In this document: positions 1-13,031 of the stretch, one piece after another
Layout of the letters: every line of letters begins with the position of its first letter
Position numbering within the stretch: position 1 is the stretch's first letter
Source of the DNA: Cloeon dipterum
Lineage: Eukaryota > Arthropoda > Insecta > Ephemeroptera > Baetidae
Reading direction: 5' to 3'
Length of the DNA stretch: 64,000 bases
NCBI RefSeq assembly: GCF_949628265.1
Contig: NC_088788.1
Coordinates: 21,128,335 to 21,192,334, forward strand
Notes under the pieces: model-generated
What the model saw: only the letters and a program-made list of their open reading frames with translations
What the model was told of the DNA's origin: nothing
The model's database searches: none
Program-made: the position numbers and the translations under genes

Positions 1-3000
1 CGCTAAAAAACGTCAATTGCTTTAGCTTGCATAATCCGGGGCATAATCGTGAAAAAGGGTAATAAAATCATATAATCTAGCGCGCGCCTACATGAGCTTT
101 AAAAGTGCTCTGTGAGAGTTCCTTTTCTACTCTTTGGCTTAATTCGTTAATGCTAGTCATTTACTAGCAGTAAACCTAAAAACTGGTTGGATTTTACGAG
201 CTCAACGAAACCTATCGATTTTACTGCTAATAAATTAAGTGCAGAAGAGGCAATTCAAAAATGTCTTGTTGTTCTGATTATTCAACTTATCCTGAGCTGT
301 GAGGGATGTTTTGCATAATATGACTGCTGGTTAGTAATGAATTTTTGTATTTTGTATTTGTATTTTTAAATATGGTTTAGCATTTTTCAAAATTAAAGCT
401 GAGGAGAAATCGTTTTAAGTCTTATATTTTTAAATTAAAATAAATTGAAAATTCTCCACGAAAAGGGTGAATGGTGCTGGAAGTGGAAACAAATACAAAT
501 TTAGTGGTGCAGTCAAGACAGTGGCCTGCACGATTTAAAATTGTGGAAAATCACACAGCAGAGCCGAATCACCTTTTGTTTATTTTGTTCAGTCACGTCT
601 TTCCCTTGTTCTTAATTATCTTCTTGAATATATGAAGAAATCACACAATTTAAGATTTTTCTTTTCAAATTTGTATTTTTCCCAAAGGATTGATATTTTT
701 GCTTTCACATCAGCGAATTTTTCAATAGTTTACACTCAACCATTCATAAATATTGCTAGTAAATTTATTTTAATCTTTGCTTTACAGCAAAAATTTTTAA
801 TTCATTAGAACAGATTATTTTTCGTCTTGATTATAAAATTCAGATAATTTTTAAAAATTAATTAAATATCCTTGCTTTTGTTAATTTTCTTGATAAATTA
901 AAAAGCGACACATATACAGGCTTAATTAGTTTTTTAATCTACAATCACATATGTTTACCTAAAGATTTAATCAAGCAAAAAAAGATTTTTAAATGGGGAC
1001 CCCGCGTATTTTTTTCTTACATTTCACTGGACATATTTTGCTTCAATAGAGGAACAGTTTGAATTCTCTGCTTACCTCGTGCGGAGCGATGCACCTGCCG
1101 CCAAAGATGACTGTCAAAGTGCAGAAAACGCTACTTTGCTCTGCGCAATTAATTTCGACGAGCGGCCTGACGATGTGAAAATCCAGCAACACTAAAGCAC
1201 AGGCGAGGATCGAGAGGCGCGTCGCGGAGAGATCCGCTAGAGCAGCAGCTGAGTAGCAGAGGTGCTACTTCGCGAGAGATGCTTGGCTGACTGAGCTCCT
1301 GAAAGGTGGAAGAAGCGCCGACTAAGTGTGTCATTTGCACACACCGCGCGCCGGACTGCAAAAGCGCTACCGCCGCCAGCGCTGATCTCACATCAGGTTG
1401 GATAATCCGACAGGACCGATCAGGAAGGAAACGAAGCAAATATATTTATGACATTCTGATCCACTTAAACTCTTGGTTTTTAGATAGCGGTCGTTTACTT
1501 TGAATATTCTTTTTGTTTCCGTTAAATATAAAAAAACTAAATTACATTCAATTGAAAATAATTTCCTGTTTCATAACAATTTTTTGCGTAAAAACTTTCT
1601 AAAATAAGGAGTTTTTGGTATTTTTAACAATACTTATACATTCTGTGAGCTAAACTTTCGATGGTAGATTGTGCGCAAGTCATTTTTGTGGAATTCTACA
1701 CACATAATGTGTATAGCAATAATGACTAAATTTGTACCAAATAAGGAAACTCTTATAGGGTTCAAAGTTTTTACAAAAAGCATTCTGGATGGATTTGAGT
1801 ATCAAGCGTAAATTTATGCGGTCAAACTTTTATCGAAAGCTAATATTTATACGAGAATCAATCGATGGGTCATATTTTACATTCCGGAAAAGTATGCAAA
1901 ATTAAATAAAGGGGTATTTTGTTCTGCGGATTTAGCGACTCTATTTATCGATCACAACCTGTATATATGAAAAGCTTATATATAGAATAATATATTAAAT
2001 TATTGTATTGAGTTGATAAAAACGTTCTATGAATATTCTCAAAAGTTAATGGGGAAAATTTGCAGCTTCTTCAGTGTGTATCGAGCTGCCTATTTTTCCG
2101 TATTTTTGCAGATGACCCAATAAACAAACTTGAATCCGCAAAAGGCTCCTTAAAAATGACTAGATTGAAATTCATTCAACCACATGACTCTTAAACTGAA
2201 AATTATTATTCCTGCTGATTGTAAAACATATGCAGTGTTAGCTTTTACCGTAATTAAAAATAACAAAATCCAAGGATAATTTTCATCCGACGCCATATCC
2301 GCTTTTAAAATAAATAAAATCTCATCACAAGTAGATCACAAAGAAAAAATTGTTAGCTAGAAAAATTGGAAATCAGTCTGCTGCACGAAGTTTGGATGCT
2401 TTCTTTCTGAGAAAGCATTCAGCGCCGCCTCGGAATCAGAATCAGTGACAAGGAGTCACATTTTGAGAACGCATTCGTGTAAAGTGCACCGACCATTATA
2501 ATTATTATTACTCGCGTCCTTCAAAGAGTGATTTCTGTGTGCTAGTTGGCTGGCGCGCCAGACACGATGTTCATCTTTACAATGCTCCACTTGCAGTTCG
2601 ACAGGCTACTTTCTTTCTCTCCGCCGCGCATCGCGCATCCACACACGCATCCAGTCTAATTTTCCTCGCCGCAATCAGACGCTGAATGAACAATAACTAC
2701 TATAGTTCCTGGCGTTCCTGCTAACCCTCAAATGCACTGCCACGGACGAGTTTAACGCGAAATCTCACCTGAATTTTTGAATCCACATTGGCAAGAGAGG
2801 ATCTGAATAACAATAATCGTGTCTATTATGATTTCAACATAGCTGCACGACATAGGCATCAAATTTCAATTCAAATGTGGCTATTAATTTATTTCAATAC
2901 GACTCTAACCACTTATTTTAATATTCAGGAAATTAAATAGCACTACACATACACACTCTATTTATGTAATGTTTTCCAATGATTAAAATAAATAAAAATT

Positions 3001-3600
3001 CATTTTTTATTTTAAAAAAGCAAATATTGAAATTTTTGTTTTCCACATGAGAAAAATTAAAATGACACTGAAAAAATTTAATATCATTTTCAAGTTTGCA
3101 GTAATTTTTATTGCAAAAAGTTGATTGGACCTCTTTTATATGTCTGAACCCCTGAGAAAGATTGATAATTTCTGTAAAAAGGAAAGAATGCAACGTTTAA
3201 AAACATAAATATTTAATAAAAGAAAAACGGTAAAATATTGCTTCTCAATATCCAAGTACCTCCAAATTATGACATTTCAAAGTTAAAATGAGAGTACTGA
3301 TGCATATAATATGTATAATATCACTAATTTTTTTAAAGACACATTTTTGCAATTAAAAATTACACGTGAGCAAGTTTATTTAATCGATTTAATCTATCAA
3401 CCATCACTATTTTTATGAAATATGGGGCATCTAAGTGAGAGAAAAGATTATTATTATTTTCTTGCCCATTTTATTTCTTGTTCTCTTTCGAAGTTTTATG
3501 TTTGCCTGGAATGCTATTTATGCTATGCAATTATCATCTGCACTAAAAATTAGTTGACGGAGCTCAAGGGGCATTAGGTTGGCAACAGTTAAAGTGAACC
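1..3600. other. Non-coding stretch upstream of the THUMPD1-like gene
   Basis: AT-rich DNA with no convincing coding exon on either strand. The only structured parts are a CpG-rich patch at about 1080-1440 (listed separately) and a milder GC-rich patch at about 2400-2760 with no readable protein. The last 100 bases or so probably include the promoter of the gene that follows. Confidence 0.5.
1076..1440 (-). other. Possible 5' untranslated exon and CpG-rich promoter of a minus-strand gene
   Basis: This patch is much richer in CpG than its surroundings. On the minus strand it ends in a good splice donor (exon ending CACGAG, then GTAAGCAG, at base 1076). Short open frames inside it do not look like protein. 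The simplest reading is a non-coding first exon plus promoter of a gene whose coding exons lie left of the window. Without transcripts it could equally be an enhancer or chance. Confidence 0.25.
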
Positions 3601-3639
3601 ACGCCCCTTATGTCAGTCAATAACAAAACACGAAACACG

Positions 3640-3696
3640 AGGGTAGACGTTTGGTGTCTTGTCTGTACTCTCCTTATTGTCTGTTACTGTAGCAAG
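3640..3696 (+). other. Probable 5' untranslated exon of the THUMPD1-like gene
   Basis: A donor-like site (exon ending AGCAAG, then GTGAGAGG) lies at 3696/3697. A matching acceptor (TATTCCACAG) lies at 4231, 15 bases before the start codon of the THUMPD1-like gene. The left edge given is approximate because no TATA box or clear initiator was found. Confidence 0.4.
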
Positions 3697-4010
3697 GTGA
3701 GAGGGCACTTAGGGAATTGATTGGTGAAGTGAGCACAACATACTTCTTCCTGTTTTATTTAAGTCCTTCTTTGTTGGTTTTGTTTTATAGCTTTTTTGTA
3801 ACACTGACATTAATATGTACAGTATGAACTCTTATAATTATTATCTAAATTATCGTGCATACATAAATATCATACACTTCTCACTCTCAGTTACATATTA
3901 CATGCATATGTAATTATATGTACATCACATATTTATATTTTATTTATATTTAGAAAATTTATTCTCGTTCTTCTATAAGAATGTCATTTTTGCACCGAGA
4001 AGTGTATTGT

Positions 4011-4073
4011 ATGTATGTATCTAATAGAAAAGCTACGTGCATAGATACATACATGTATGAATGTATGTATCTA
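4011..4073. repeat. Three alternating copies of a 13-mer (palindromic patch)
   Basis: The 13-mer ATGTATGTATCTA occurs at 4011-4023, as its exact reverse complement at 4042-4054, and again in forward orientation at 4061-4073. The strand could fold into either of two competing hairpins. It lies in the 5' intron of the THUMPD1-like gene. No function is claimed. Confidence 0.6.
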
Positions 4074-4246
4074 GGCAATTTATGACGAGTTTTTTGGTTT
4101 TTGGTTGTGTTTAGCATATATCATACCTCAATAATATTACATAATTTTAACACATATCATACGCCATCAAATAATTTGCAATGTGATAAAATTGTGCGAT
4201 GTAATTAAACTATAATAATTATATTCCACAGTCACAGCTAAACAAA

Positions 4247-6957
4247 ATGTCTTGGAACCAGAAGAAACGCGGAGGTGGCAACTTTCACAATCGCTCCTCT
4301 GGGCACAAGGGTGGCGGCGGTGGTGCAAGCTGGAGAGCGAGACTTGAGGTTGGACAGCGAGGTTTTCTCTGTACCTGTAACAGCTTTGAAAAGGAGTGCG
4401 TCAAGGAAGCCATGAATTTGCTCAATGAGTACGCAGACAAGTTGTTTGGTCCAGACGACTGGCGGAAAAATGAGTCAGCCCCAAAGGTTTAAAAATAAAA
4501 TCATCTTTAAAAAAATATTTTATGTATCTAGAACATACATAGTCACATGCCATGTTGAATGGATGCTATATGTATAGTGAAATTATATTGTCTTAAAACA
4601 AGTACATTAAGCTACTGTTATCCGATGATTGCATCTTTCAAATAATTTGAATAAAAATATTGATTTTTTTCCTATTCAGACAGACATTCCTCCTGTGGAT
4701 AATTCCAAGGAGGACGAGGAAGAGGAAGGCAGTGAAGAAGACGTCAGCAAGTCACTGCAGAAGGAAGTGCAAAGCTTAAAGCAGGAGTCCAAAAGGCCCA
4801 TTCACTTGCAAAGATTCCGAGCTGTTGACTCTGGCGCTAAAAATGTCATCTTCATCAGCTCCAATGTATGTTGGTTATCTTTTATTCCTTTAATTACAGT
4901 CAACAATTTTATGTTGTCCATTAAGGTTCCTGATCCTGTTTTGCTTGGACACACCCTCCTGACTGATCTCAAGACTTCCAAAGTAGGCAGAAGCAGGTTC
5001 CTGCAGAGACTGCTGCCTGTCGAGGTCACTTGCAAAGCCTACTTAGAAGATATGACCAGAGCGGCAGGCCCGCTTTTTGACAAGCACTTTGCCAAAGGGA
5101 ACACCAGCTTCTCAATTGTTTACAAGTGAGAAAATTTAATGTTGATTCATAAATCCACACTTTTACATGAGCACAAAATATAATTAGGTTTGAAAGCTAT
5201 CCAAGTTAAATTTGGAAATAGTTTGTTATTACCAGAGGAAAAATTTTCTTTCACAAACTCATTTTTTTCAGCTGATTAACTAAGCGGCCTAATTCCATTT
5301 AGTTGAATTGTGTTGAAGGCATATTTTAATTTTTGAATTCATTATAGGTGATGAACTTAATGCTCTGAACGTTATTTGCCTGACAATATAAGGAGTCTAA
5401 TTTTTTTTAAAGAATGTCGGATTTGATTCTTTTCTAATTTTTGTCAGTGAAAGGTTGGTATTTTTTTATATAGCCTTACATTAGCCAATACCATTTTCTC
5501 TGATGTGTTTTGATAAAAATCAGGTCATTAGGTTACAATCTTGTATTTTTTCTTGAGAAGAACAAATATAGAAGATTTAACCTAAAGACAAGATTTCTCA
5601 TTGAAATACTTCTACATCTTGTATATAAAAAATGTATAATGTACAAAGATTCTCTTGGATTTTTTTATAGATGCCAATGTTGTCAGAATTGTAAGAATAA
5701 ATTGATCCATTATTTAAGGTTTGTCTACAACAGGCTTTATAATTTTCTATATTCTTAGAGTTGGAAGTCAAGTTGTCCAAAACTTAATATGGCGTTGTTC
5801 GGTTGGCAGAATATTCAAACTTCAAATTTATCTTTTCGCAAATCTAATGAACCTGCGAGCGTTAAATTTTAGAAATCAAATAGGAGGAGGATTAACAAGC
5901 TTTTAGCATAAAAATCAAAACATGAAGTTTCTTAGATCCTATTAATGACGAGATGTCATCAACAATATTTGCCTGTAGTTTTTCACTAACTTTTGACGCA
6001 AATTGCATTGCAGGTGCAGAAACAACAAATTGAATCGAGACGCTGTGATCAAGGAGCTAGCAGATCTGGTGTGCCTGAAAAATGCATCCAACCATGCTAA
6101 CCTGACTCAACCTCAACTGGTGGTGCTGGTGGAAATTATCCGCAACGTTTGCTGCATCTCTGTGCTTTCGGATTACTACGAATTGGCCAAGTACAACCTG
6201 TTAGAAGTCATTGCTCCACCCAAAGCTGAGAAACAAGGTGAATATCTTTGCCTTAACTGATTGATATTCAATGGAATTGAGTGTCTTATTAATCTTTTTC
6301 TACATAAACTTTCCAAATAATTTGAAAATGGTTGTCCTTCTGGGGAAAGTTATAGCTTCCTGTTAGTGGGTTTGGGGCTACATTACTTTAATAAATATGT
6401 TCATCCTGGCATGCTTGAACTAATATATAGATTAGAATTAAATTATTGTTTTACTTAACTCGAAGCATAAAACGTATATTAAAAATTGAAGCTTGCCCAT
6501 TATGTTAAAAAGTTTTTTTGTTGAATATTGGGAATTTGTCTCATTCTCTGCTTGGAGAAGAAGCTTTTAAAGTTATTCTTGTAAAAACTTACCTGTCAAA
6601 GATATGTACATATTATAATAATGCTGTGGCAGAGCCTTTTCCCAGTTAACCTTTGACATAGGGTTGAATTTTTATTTTTGCATCAATTTTTGAGTGATTT
6701 TTTGCAACAATTAAATTTTTGTTTTGTTATGAGAAGTTACTGGGAAAAAGCGCTGTCACAGCATATGGCTTTTGTACAAATCTTTCCTGTCAATAAGCGG
6801 TACAAAAGTTTAAAATATGCCAACGTTTACTGTGTTTGCAGAATCTCAGACAGATGGAGCTGATGGCTCTGTGGATGAAGAACCTGAGGAAGTGCCTGCC
6901 TCTGAAGAAGCAAATGATGCTGATGCTAGTCCTGCAAAGCAGGCGAAAGAGATGTAA
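4247..6957 (+). CDS. THUMPD1: THUMP domain-containing protein 1 homologue (tRNA acetyltransferase adaptor)
   Basis: Five coding exons: 4247-4486, 4680-4865, 4926-5125, 6014-6237 and 6842-6957. All have GT/AG junctions and continuous frame and give 321 residues; human THUMPD1 is about 353. The N-terminus is basic and Gly-rich (start MSWNQKKRGG), followed by a stretch with two Cys (FLCTC), a THUMPD1 hallmark. Exon 2 carries an acidic segment (EDEEEEGSEED). Exons 3-4 hold the THUMP RNA-binding fold, roughly residues 150-265, including RNNKLNRDAVIKELADLV and VVLVEIIRNVCCISVLSDYY, followed by KYNLLEV. The tail is acidic. In yeast and mammals this protein (Tan1/THUMPD1) helps Kre33/NAT10 acetylate cytidine 12 of tRNA-Ser and tRNA-Leu. 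That role is inferred from family membership. The start is the first ATG after a probable 5' UTR splice acceptor. Confidence 0.92.
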
Positions 6958-7046
6958 GTTGTAGAATTGTGACTTACTCATCGGTTTAGGACAATGTCAG
7001 CTATTTTGTCATGATATTTTTGTTACTCTGTAATGAACTCGTTTAA

Positions 7047-7052
7047 AATAAA
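7047..7052 (+). terminator. Poly(A) signal AATAAA of the THUMPD1-like gene
   Basis: AATAAA lies 90 bases after the stop codon, overlapping a second copy. It is the first canonical signal downstream of the gene. Confidence 0.5.
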
Positions 7053-7059
7053 TAAATAT

Positions 7060-8390
7060 CCAGAAAGCTTCGTCAGATTAAAGTATTCCTACAATAGTTA
7101 AATGCAGTCATTATTCATCTCTCTTTACAAGAGCTATAATTACGCAACACAACAGTGCTGTTTGCATCAACTACTGACCCGCCTGACTGATTAGTTCCTA
7201 GGCAACATGTAATAGCCATTATACATCTATGGGCCACATAATTGACCAGAAACCAGAATGTAAAATGAAAGAAAAAGTAGCATCTGAGCATTAATGGCAC
7301 CTGCAACCTTGAGACTTCGCGGCTCCTCTTCCAAAAAAACCTGGCTCTTTTACTCGCTCCTGAAGTGTGGGATGGGTGTGGTCTTTTCTAGAAATCACGG
7401 AACGAGTAATCAAAGCAGGAAAATTGCTCCAATTATACATCAGACATTAAGTTTATTATCTTTTTGTAAAAATGCGATGGTAAAAAATCCAATAAATCAT
7501 TTATCTATTCAGAATGGATATAGGTAAATTAGAGGATGGTTTTTTAAGTTCTTCAAACGCGAGTCTTTCGATTTTAACGGTAATATTCTGGTAAATTTGA
7601 ATTATGTGTTAAAAGTAATTGTTGACATGCAGAAGCACGCGAAGTTGGCATAATTTTCATATGAAATTAAATGCAGCTCCCGCGGTGTATAGTTAGTTGT
7701 TTAATTTCTGTATTTCTTCAGAAATTTCCTGTCCAACTAGTTTCGGCTGCTTAGTTGCAGCCCTAATTCATCAGCTTCCTATTCCATGTGAGGGCCGAGA
7801 TGAAATGTTTATACATAAATTGGAGCAGCTGAAACTAGTAGAGCAGGGCATATCTGTAGAAGTACGGAAATATATTCAGCTCACTATATATATACACCGG
7901 GGAAGCTGCATTTAATTTCAACAAAATAATTCAAATTAAATATTTCTGATACAAGTATGCATCAAAATCTGTAAATATAGTCAAATCCTTATTTTCCTTA
8001 AACTGTTTGGATTTTTTTAAATTTGTTTTGCTTTTCCATTAAAAACCATTATTTTTGGTTCTATTTGCAAACGTTTATGCATATCATGATTGATTCTATT
8101 ATTATGATAATTATCTCTATGTTCCATCTGGGGGAGAAAAGGCAGGCCCTATTAATTTAGCTATTTTTTTATAAAAAGTGAAATCGCCTGCGATAAAAAT
8201 TAGTTATGCATCCCGCTAGACTTGGCTTCGTGGCCGGTTGCATAGTTAACCACAAGGAAGGAGAAGTGAGCGTAAATCGAAACAAATGCGTTTTCCGATG
8301 AGAGACAAATAAATTTATTAAATTAAACAGTCTACCTCGTTCTAGGTGTCATGCGAACGAGCGTGCGTTTTTACAAAAATTGGTGATGGA
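7060..8390. other. Intergenic region between the THUMPD1-like gene and the first cuticle gene
   Basis: It holds the MITE at 7662-7920 and, near 8314, TTTATT, the probable poly(A) signal of the minus-strand cuticle gene. Nothing else supports a gene. Confidence 0.5.
7662..7920. mobile_element. MITE-like foldback element, copy 1
   Basis: The ends form imperfect inverted repeats of about 30 bp: the left end reads TGAAATTAAATGCAGCTCCC, and the reverse complement of the right end reads TGAAATTAAATGCAGCTTCC, each continuing into CGGTGTATA. The pairing continues inward (AACTAGTTTCGGCTGCT against AGCAGCTGAAACTAGTA), so much of the roughly 260 bp can fold back. It has no coding capacity. No clear target-site duplication was seen, so the exact ends are uncertain. 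A second, internally shortened copy lies at 42691-42842. The DNA-transposon superfamily was not determined. Confidence 0.7.
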
Positions 8391-8394
8391 CTAT

Positions 8395-8815
8395 TTAGTA
8401 AGCGATCTTGTAGCCGTGCTGCTCAACGGGCTCGGCGGAGTAGGTGATCTTCTGGCCAGTTGCGTAGGTGACGGGAGCGGGGGCGGCATAGGCGACGGGG
8501 GCAGCAGCGTAGGCAGCGACAGCGGGGGCGGCGATGGCGTGGTTGTAGGCCAGAGGGGCGGCGTTGTAGGCCAGAGGGGCGCCGTAGGCATAATGGCTCG
8601 AGTAGGCCAGGGGAGCGGCGGCGTAGGGGTAGGGGAGGGCACCAAAGGAGGTGACACCAGCGGCGGCGACGGCCAGGACGGCGGCGAAAACGAACTGTGG
8701 AAAGAAAGAGAATTGTTAGGAAGTGTCGAAATCTATTTCTAGTTTGGGATATTGAATTTGGATGATTTTCGGGACTGTTTAGAATATTTCGAGTGGCACT
8801 CACGAGCTTGTACAT
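8395..8815 (-). CDS. Ala/Tyr/Pro-rich cuticular protein, 103 aa
   Basis: Two exons: a 12-nt first coding exon (8804-8815, encoding MYKL) and 8395-8694, joined in phase 0 through a GTGAGT donor and a CACAG acceptor. The N-terminus (MYKLFVFAAVLAVAAAG) is a clear signal peptide, so the product is secreted. The mature part is built of AAP(V/L)AY-type repeats, including three APLAY units, and ends EPVEQHGYKIAY. This composition is typical of low-complexity insect cuticular proteins without an R&R chitin-binding block. Such proteins are made by epidermal cells and packed into exo- or endocuticle; that role is inferred from composition. A TATA box lies at 8875-8881. A run of plus-strand open frames across the same bases is a shadow of the GC-rich codons. 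Confidence 0.85.
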
Positions 8816-8874
8816 GGCTGCGGTTAGCTGATTACTTGCAAGTCAAGTGATACCTGTCGAGGACCCGGCGAGGG

Positions 8875-8881
8875 TTTTATA
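8875..8881 (-). promoter_or_regulatory. TATA box of the 8.4-kb cuticle gene
   Basis: TATAAAA on the minus strand, 60 bases upstream of the start codon. This implies transcription starting near 8850, followed by a short 5' UTR. Confidence 0.7.
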
Positions 8882-11800
8882 GAGCGGCGTGGCTGGCCCC
8901 TCCCAAGGCATTCCGCCTCCCTTTTTCTCACGCGCGCAGTGAGAGGATGTGCCTTGCCTTCTTTCTCTCGTTCTTGCTCGCTCAGCATCCGTAAATCGCC
9001 CTGCCCGCAGGCACCCCTGGCCCGACTGCCAGATTGATGGGTGCAAAAAATCGCGCAAAATTAAGCATAATTGTTGCGGCGAGTGAGGCGGTCACTACAT
9101 TGGTTGTGTCCGAGTGAGTAATATAAAAAATGTATTAGCCAAGGTGAATGCCAAAAGAGACTGGGCGGCTGGTAAAAAAATCACTCGAAACACACACGAC
9201 GTTTGAATGGAGTCAGTGTCAGCATATAGTTCCTTGAACGGTTTGCGTTGGTGCAGTGCACTTCAATCCAACCTTATGCTAAATTACTTCTCTCAATAAA
9301 TCCACGGATTAATCACAAAAGAGCCATTTAATAAAGATATATATTAGACCTTGTTGATGATAGAGTTAATCATTTTTTAAATAAAGCATTGTTTTTAGAT
9401 ATTAATTTTATTAGTAACGCAAATAGATTATAGAAATAAAAATTTGGTCTAGTTTACAAAGACAGTCAAAATATGATATTAAAATACTAATTTTAACTGG
9501 ATGTTTGTTTAATTATTAGTTTTAATATAATACATACAAAGCGTGATATAAAAACCTTTATTTCTTTATTGGTTTTTTCATTTAAATATCAAAATATATT
9601 TGATGCAATAACTACATTTATTGGATAGAATGTTATCATTCGAAAGCTAGCTGAAAATTTTGAAAAGAGCAGTTATCTGCTACTGAACCCTCACGCTATA
9701 CTACAAAATAATAAGTGTCACAAATGCCTCTTGGGAACTTAAGCACAATACATGATAAGTTAAAGAAATAAAAACGTTGATTAAGTTTAAAAAAATATGG
9801 AATGAGAGCGTAAAAATATATTTGGAGTAAATTGTTGCAGTATCACTTTGAAATTCATGTGTAAGCTGATAGGGCGGGCAAGAGTAGTACGTTGCATTTT
9901 ATAATCTATAACACTATACATAAACTTTTAGAAATAGCAATTATTTAAAATTGCATCTGAATAAAGAAAACCAGTTATAACAATACGACATTTGTTCTGA
10001 TTTCAGAGATGTGTGGGTTTGATGAAGTAAATTTACTTAAATCAAAAAGTTGAAAAATATTTAAATTTATTTTTTCGAAGCAATTTGTTTCATTTTGCTC
10101 TTGTTTAAAGTAAGGCTTTCGGGAAATTTCTGTGAAGATATCGCAGTAGTTTTTTTATAGTTTTGGTCGCATATTTTTCCCACATTTTTCCCACATCTTT
10201 TGTTTTGGGTGTGAACTTGAAGCATTTTAATAAATTTTGGCTTTAAACTGTTCGTACATTCGTCTGATCTATTTCCCTTCCCAAGACAAGTGATGAAAGC
10301 ATCGTGCGTACTTGGTGCGCACAGAAAAAGACGCAACATCCGCTCAAATTGTCAACTTCGATAGTTCCAAAGTTCAAAGACCCCCAATGGTAAACTTTGT
10401 CACCATTTTTGTAATTTAAACAAATTTTTGGATTAAATTGTTGAGTTAATATGCTGCTTGTTAGAATTAAATTATAGACAGTTACCGACAGTCAACAAGT
10501 GCCTATACAAAGGTTCACCATTTAGGGGCATATAACGCGCCGGATGTTATGAGGATTATCTCGAAAACTACATCGCGGATATTTTACAAAAAGGTTTTCT
10601 CTGGCCGAACCTGATACAACGTATTTCGAAAAATAAAAAATACAATAATTCTCTCCTTGATGCGAATATTTTTTATTAATTCATAAAAATACATATTATG
10701 CTATATAACTTTTTGTGTAGGGCAAGTTAGCCCACAAACATTACGTGCACACTCGTAGTTTTAATTCACGGTCTTTGATTGTGATTAACTCCATGCACCA
10801 CCCACTGCTGCATGCGGAAATCACGAACTGGATGAAAGCGAGACTATTTTTACAACTGTCCTTCAACGTCCACGACCTGTCGCTTGTGCACTTCAGGCCA
10901 CTCTCAATTATTCTTTTGTCGCGCTGACGTTGAAAAAGAAAACTTAAAGGTGTATTGAATTTCCAGCTTCGTCGCCGAAAAACGAGGGTCATGGTTTACC
11001 TTGAAAATGCCGTCGCTCGGAAAACTCCATCAAAACACAGCTCTGATATAATTTTATTACAATAAATAATTATTTTACTGGAATTCCCGAAATTCCGGCT
11101 TGTTGTCAGTGCTTTGAGAAATTGTTTTTGTATATAGTTGCTCATTTTCTGCATGCCATTATAGCCATTATTTGTTGCTAGCTATCTTATAATGTATTTT
11201 ATTAAATGACAAACAAGCATATCTCAAAACGGAAGTAAACGATCCATTAGTTATCAAAGTAGTTAATGATTGTTTTCCCAATCCTCTATCTGTTCCCGAT
11301 GACAAGTCTTGATGTATTTCAATCGCCCAGAGTCGTCTGTAGGCGGCCATGCAGCATCCGTAATCCGATTCCTGCGATATAATTAATCATTCTGTGGCGC
11401 ACCGATCAGCTGCTGGAGTGCGCTACCAGTTGAGTTGGGTAAGAAAAGTGGAGAAATCGGATCGCTATGCATTTGCTTTGATTTCGAGTTAAATAATTCA
11501 GCGTCGAAAGAAGGAGCGCGAAGGATGCGGCGGCGGCGGCGACGACTGTTACATAAATGGTGCCAATATGTGGGTAAGTGGGTGGGCACGGTCATTTGGC
11601 GCTCGCTCAAAACTCGATATACCACAGAGAGTGAGTGAGCGGTTGCCCAAGACCAAACGCGCGCCGCGGCACGCTGCTCAATGATTGATTGCACTGCGCG
11701 GCGTGCGGTCACGTATACTTTTTCAAGAATGGTATTTCTTCAATGAAATATTCAAATTAAATTTCAACGTGGTTTTCCAAGTATTTTATTCATTTTGCAA

Positions 11801-12914
11801 CGCATTCAACCGCAAAAAGTTTATATTGAATCTCAACGAATGTCAAATTTTTTAAATTAATCGTAATCGTTCTCTGACTGCTATTAGAAGTTTTTTTTCT
11901 TAAAGAGGGTTTAACAAAATTTGCGACACTTCCACAATTTGTCGGCTAACGAAGAACCAGCAGTCAATATTTTAATATGCAGCTTCACAGCTTTAGTTGA
12001 TAGAACAAAATACAAGAGTATTACTTGTTTTTTCTGATGGTTGGTGCTAGTTGTGGTTTTTAAAGTTAATTTTGTGATAGTATGCATTGAATTAATTTAC
12101 TATATATATACCTGTTTATTCTTACTAAATAAATGCTGGTCTTTCTAATTTATTTTTCCCTTTCAAGAGAATTAAGTTATTAATTATAAAGGAGAAGTTT
12201 GCTTCCTTCATCATGCCCCAATTTTGACAGATTTTTTAGCTTAATGCAAAAATCAACGTCTCTAAGACAGGTTGGCGAATTTTGCTTGTGTTAAATAACC
12301 TAAGCCTTCTGCTTTCTAGTTGAAGGTCGCTTCTTTGCATCAATATAACCTGATACCTGGCCTATAAATATGAGTAGATCAACAAATCAAGTCTGCTGAC
12401 GCAGACCATATTAAGCCAAAACCCATAAAATTTCCTTTTGACGCGCTTAGCGTGAATGACAATTTTGCTCCTTCCTGATGCTGCTCACGCAAAATATGAT
12501 TTTATACCAAAATAATTATAAATACTAAGAGAGTTAAATAAATTATGACTACGAACAATTTTTGTGTGAAATAAGTCCTCTCTTAATTGGTGAAACAGGT
12601 TTGAATATAATTTTTGTTGATTATGCTTAATATATTGAAGACAATTTCATTTGGTTTGATCGTTTGAAAATATTCTAAAGTGAAGTTTCAACTTGCTTTT
12701 ATTTAAAATTTGCTGATTTTTTCCGGAAATGAAGGGTGACTCAACCACAATATTTTGATTAACGATCCAAAGTGACACGCTCCATTTGTCGTGCATCAAG
12801 CGGATGGAAAAATAATGATGGCGACTGTGTCGTCAGCCACCGAGCACAAAATTCAAAACGAAAAGAGTAAAAAACTTCGATGCCAACTTAAAAAAAAATC
12901 TTAACAAGCAGTAA

Positions 12915-13031
12915 AATCATATAGCAATATTTAGTTGTATAGTTAGGTTTAGTATGACGTGTTTTTAATAAGTCACAAATGTAAATATCGACTTAAACAA
13001 AAATAAAATTGAATCTGAATCTGAATCTGAA
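12915..13031 (+). mobile_element. Short 3'-end retroelement insertion with (GAATCT)n tail and 8-bp target duplication
   Basis: The segment ends in AATAAAATT followed by three repeats of a GAATCT unit, the kind of simple-repeat tail left by non-LTR retroelements. AATCATAT occurs directly before the segment (12915-12922) and directly after the tail (13024-13031), consistent with a target-site duplication. The insert between them is only about 100 bp, so it is either a severely 5'-truncated LINE or a SINE. The family was not identified. Confidence 0.5.

Noticed and set aside
10067-11712. Short open frames at 10067-10339, 10741-10992 and 11383-11712
   Set aside because: No signal peptide, known domain, conserved splice context or promoter could be seen.
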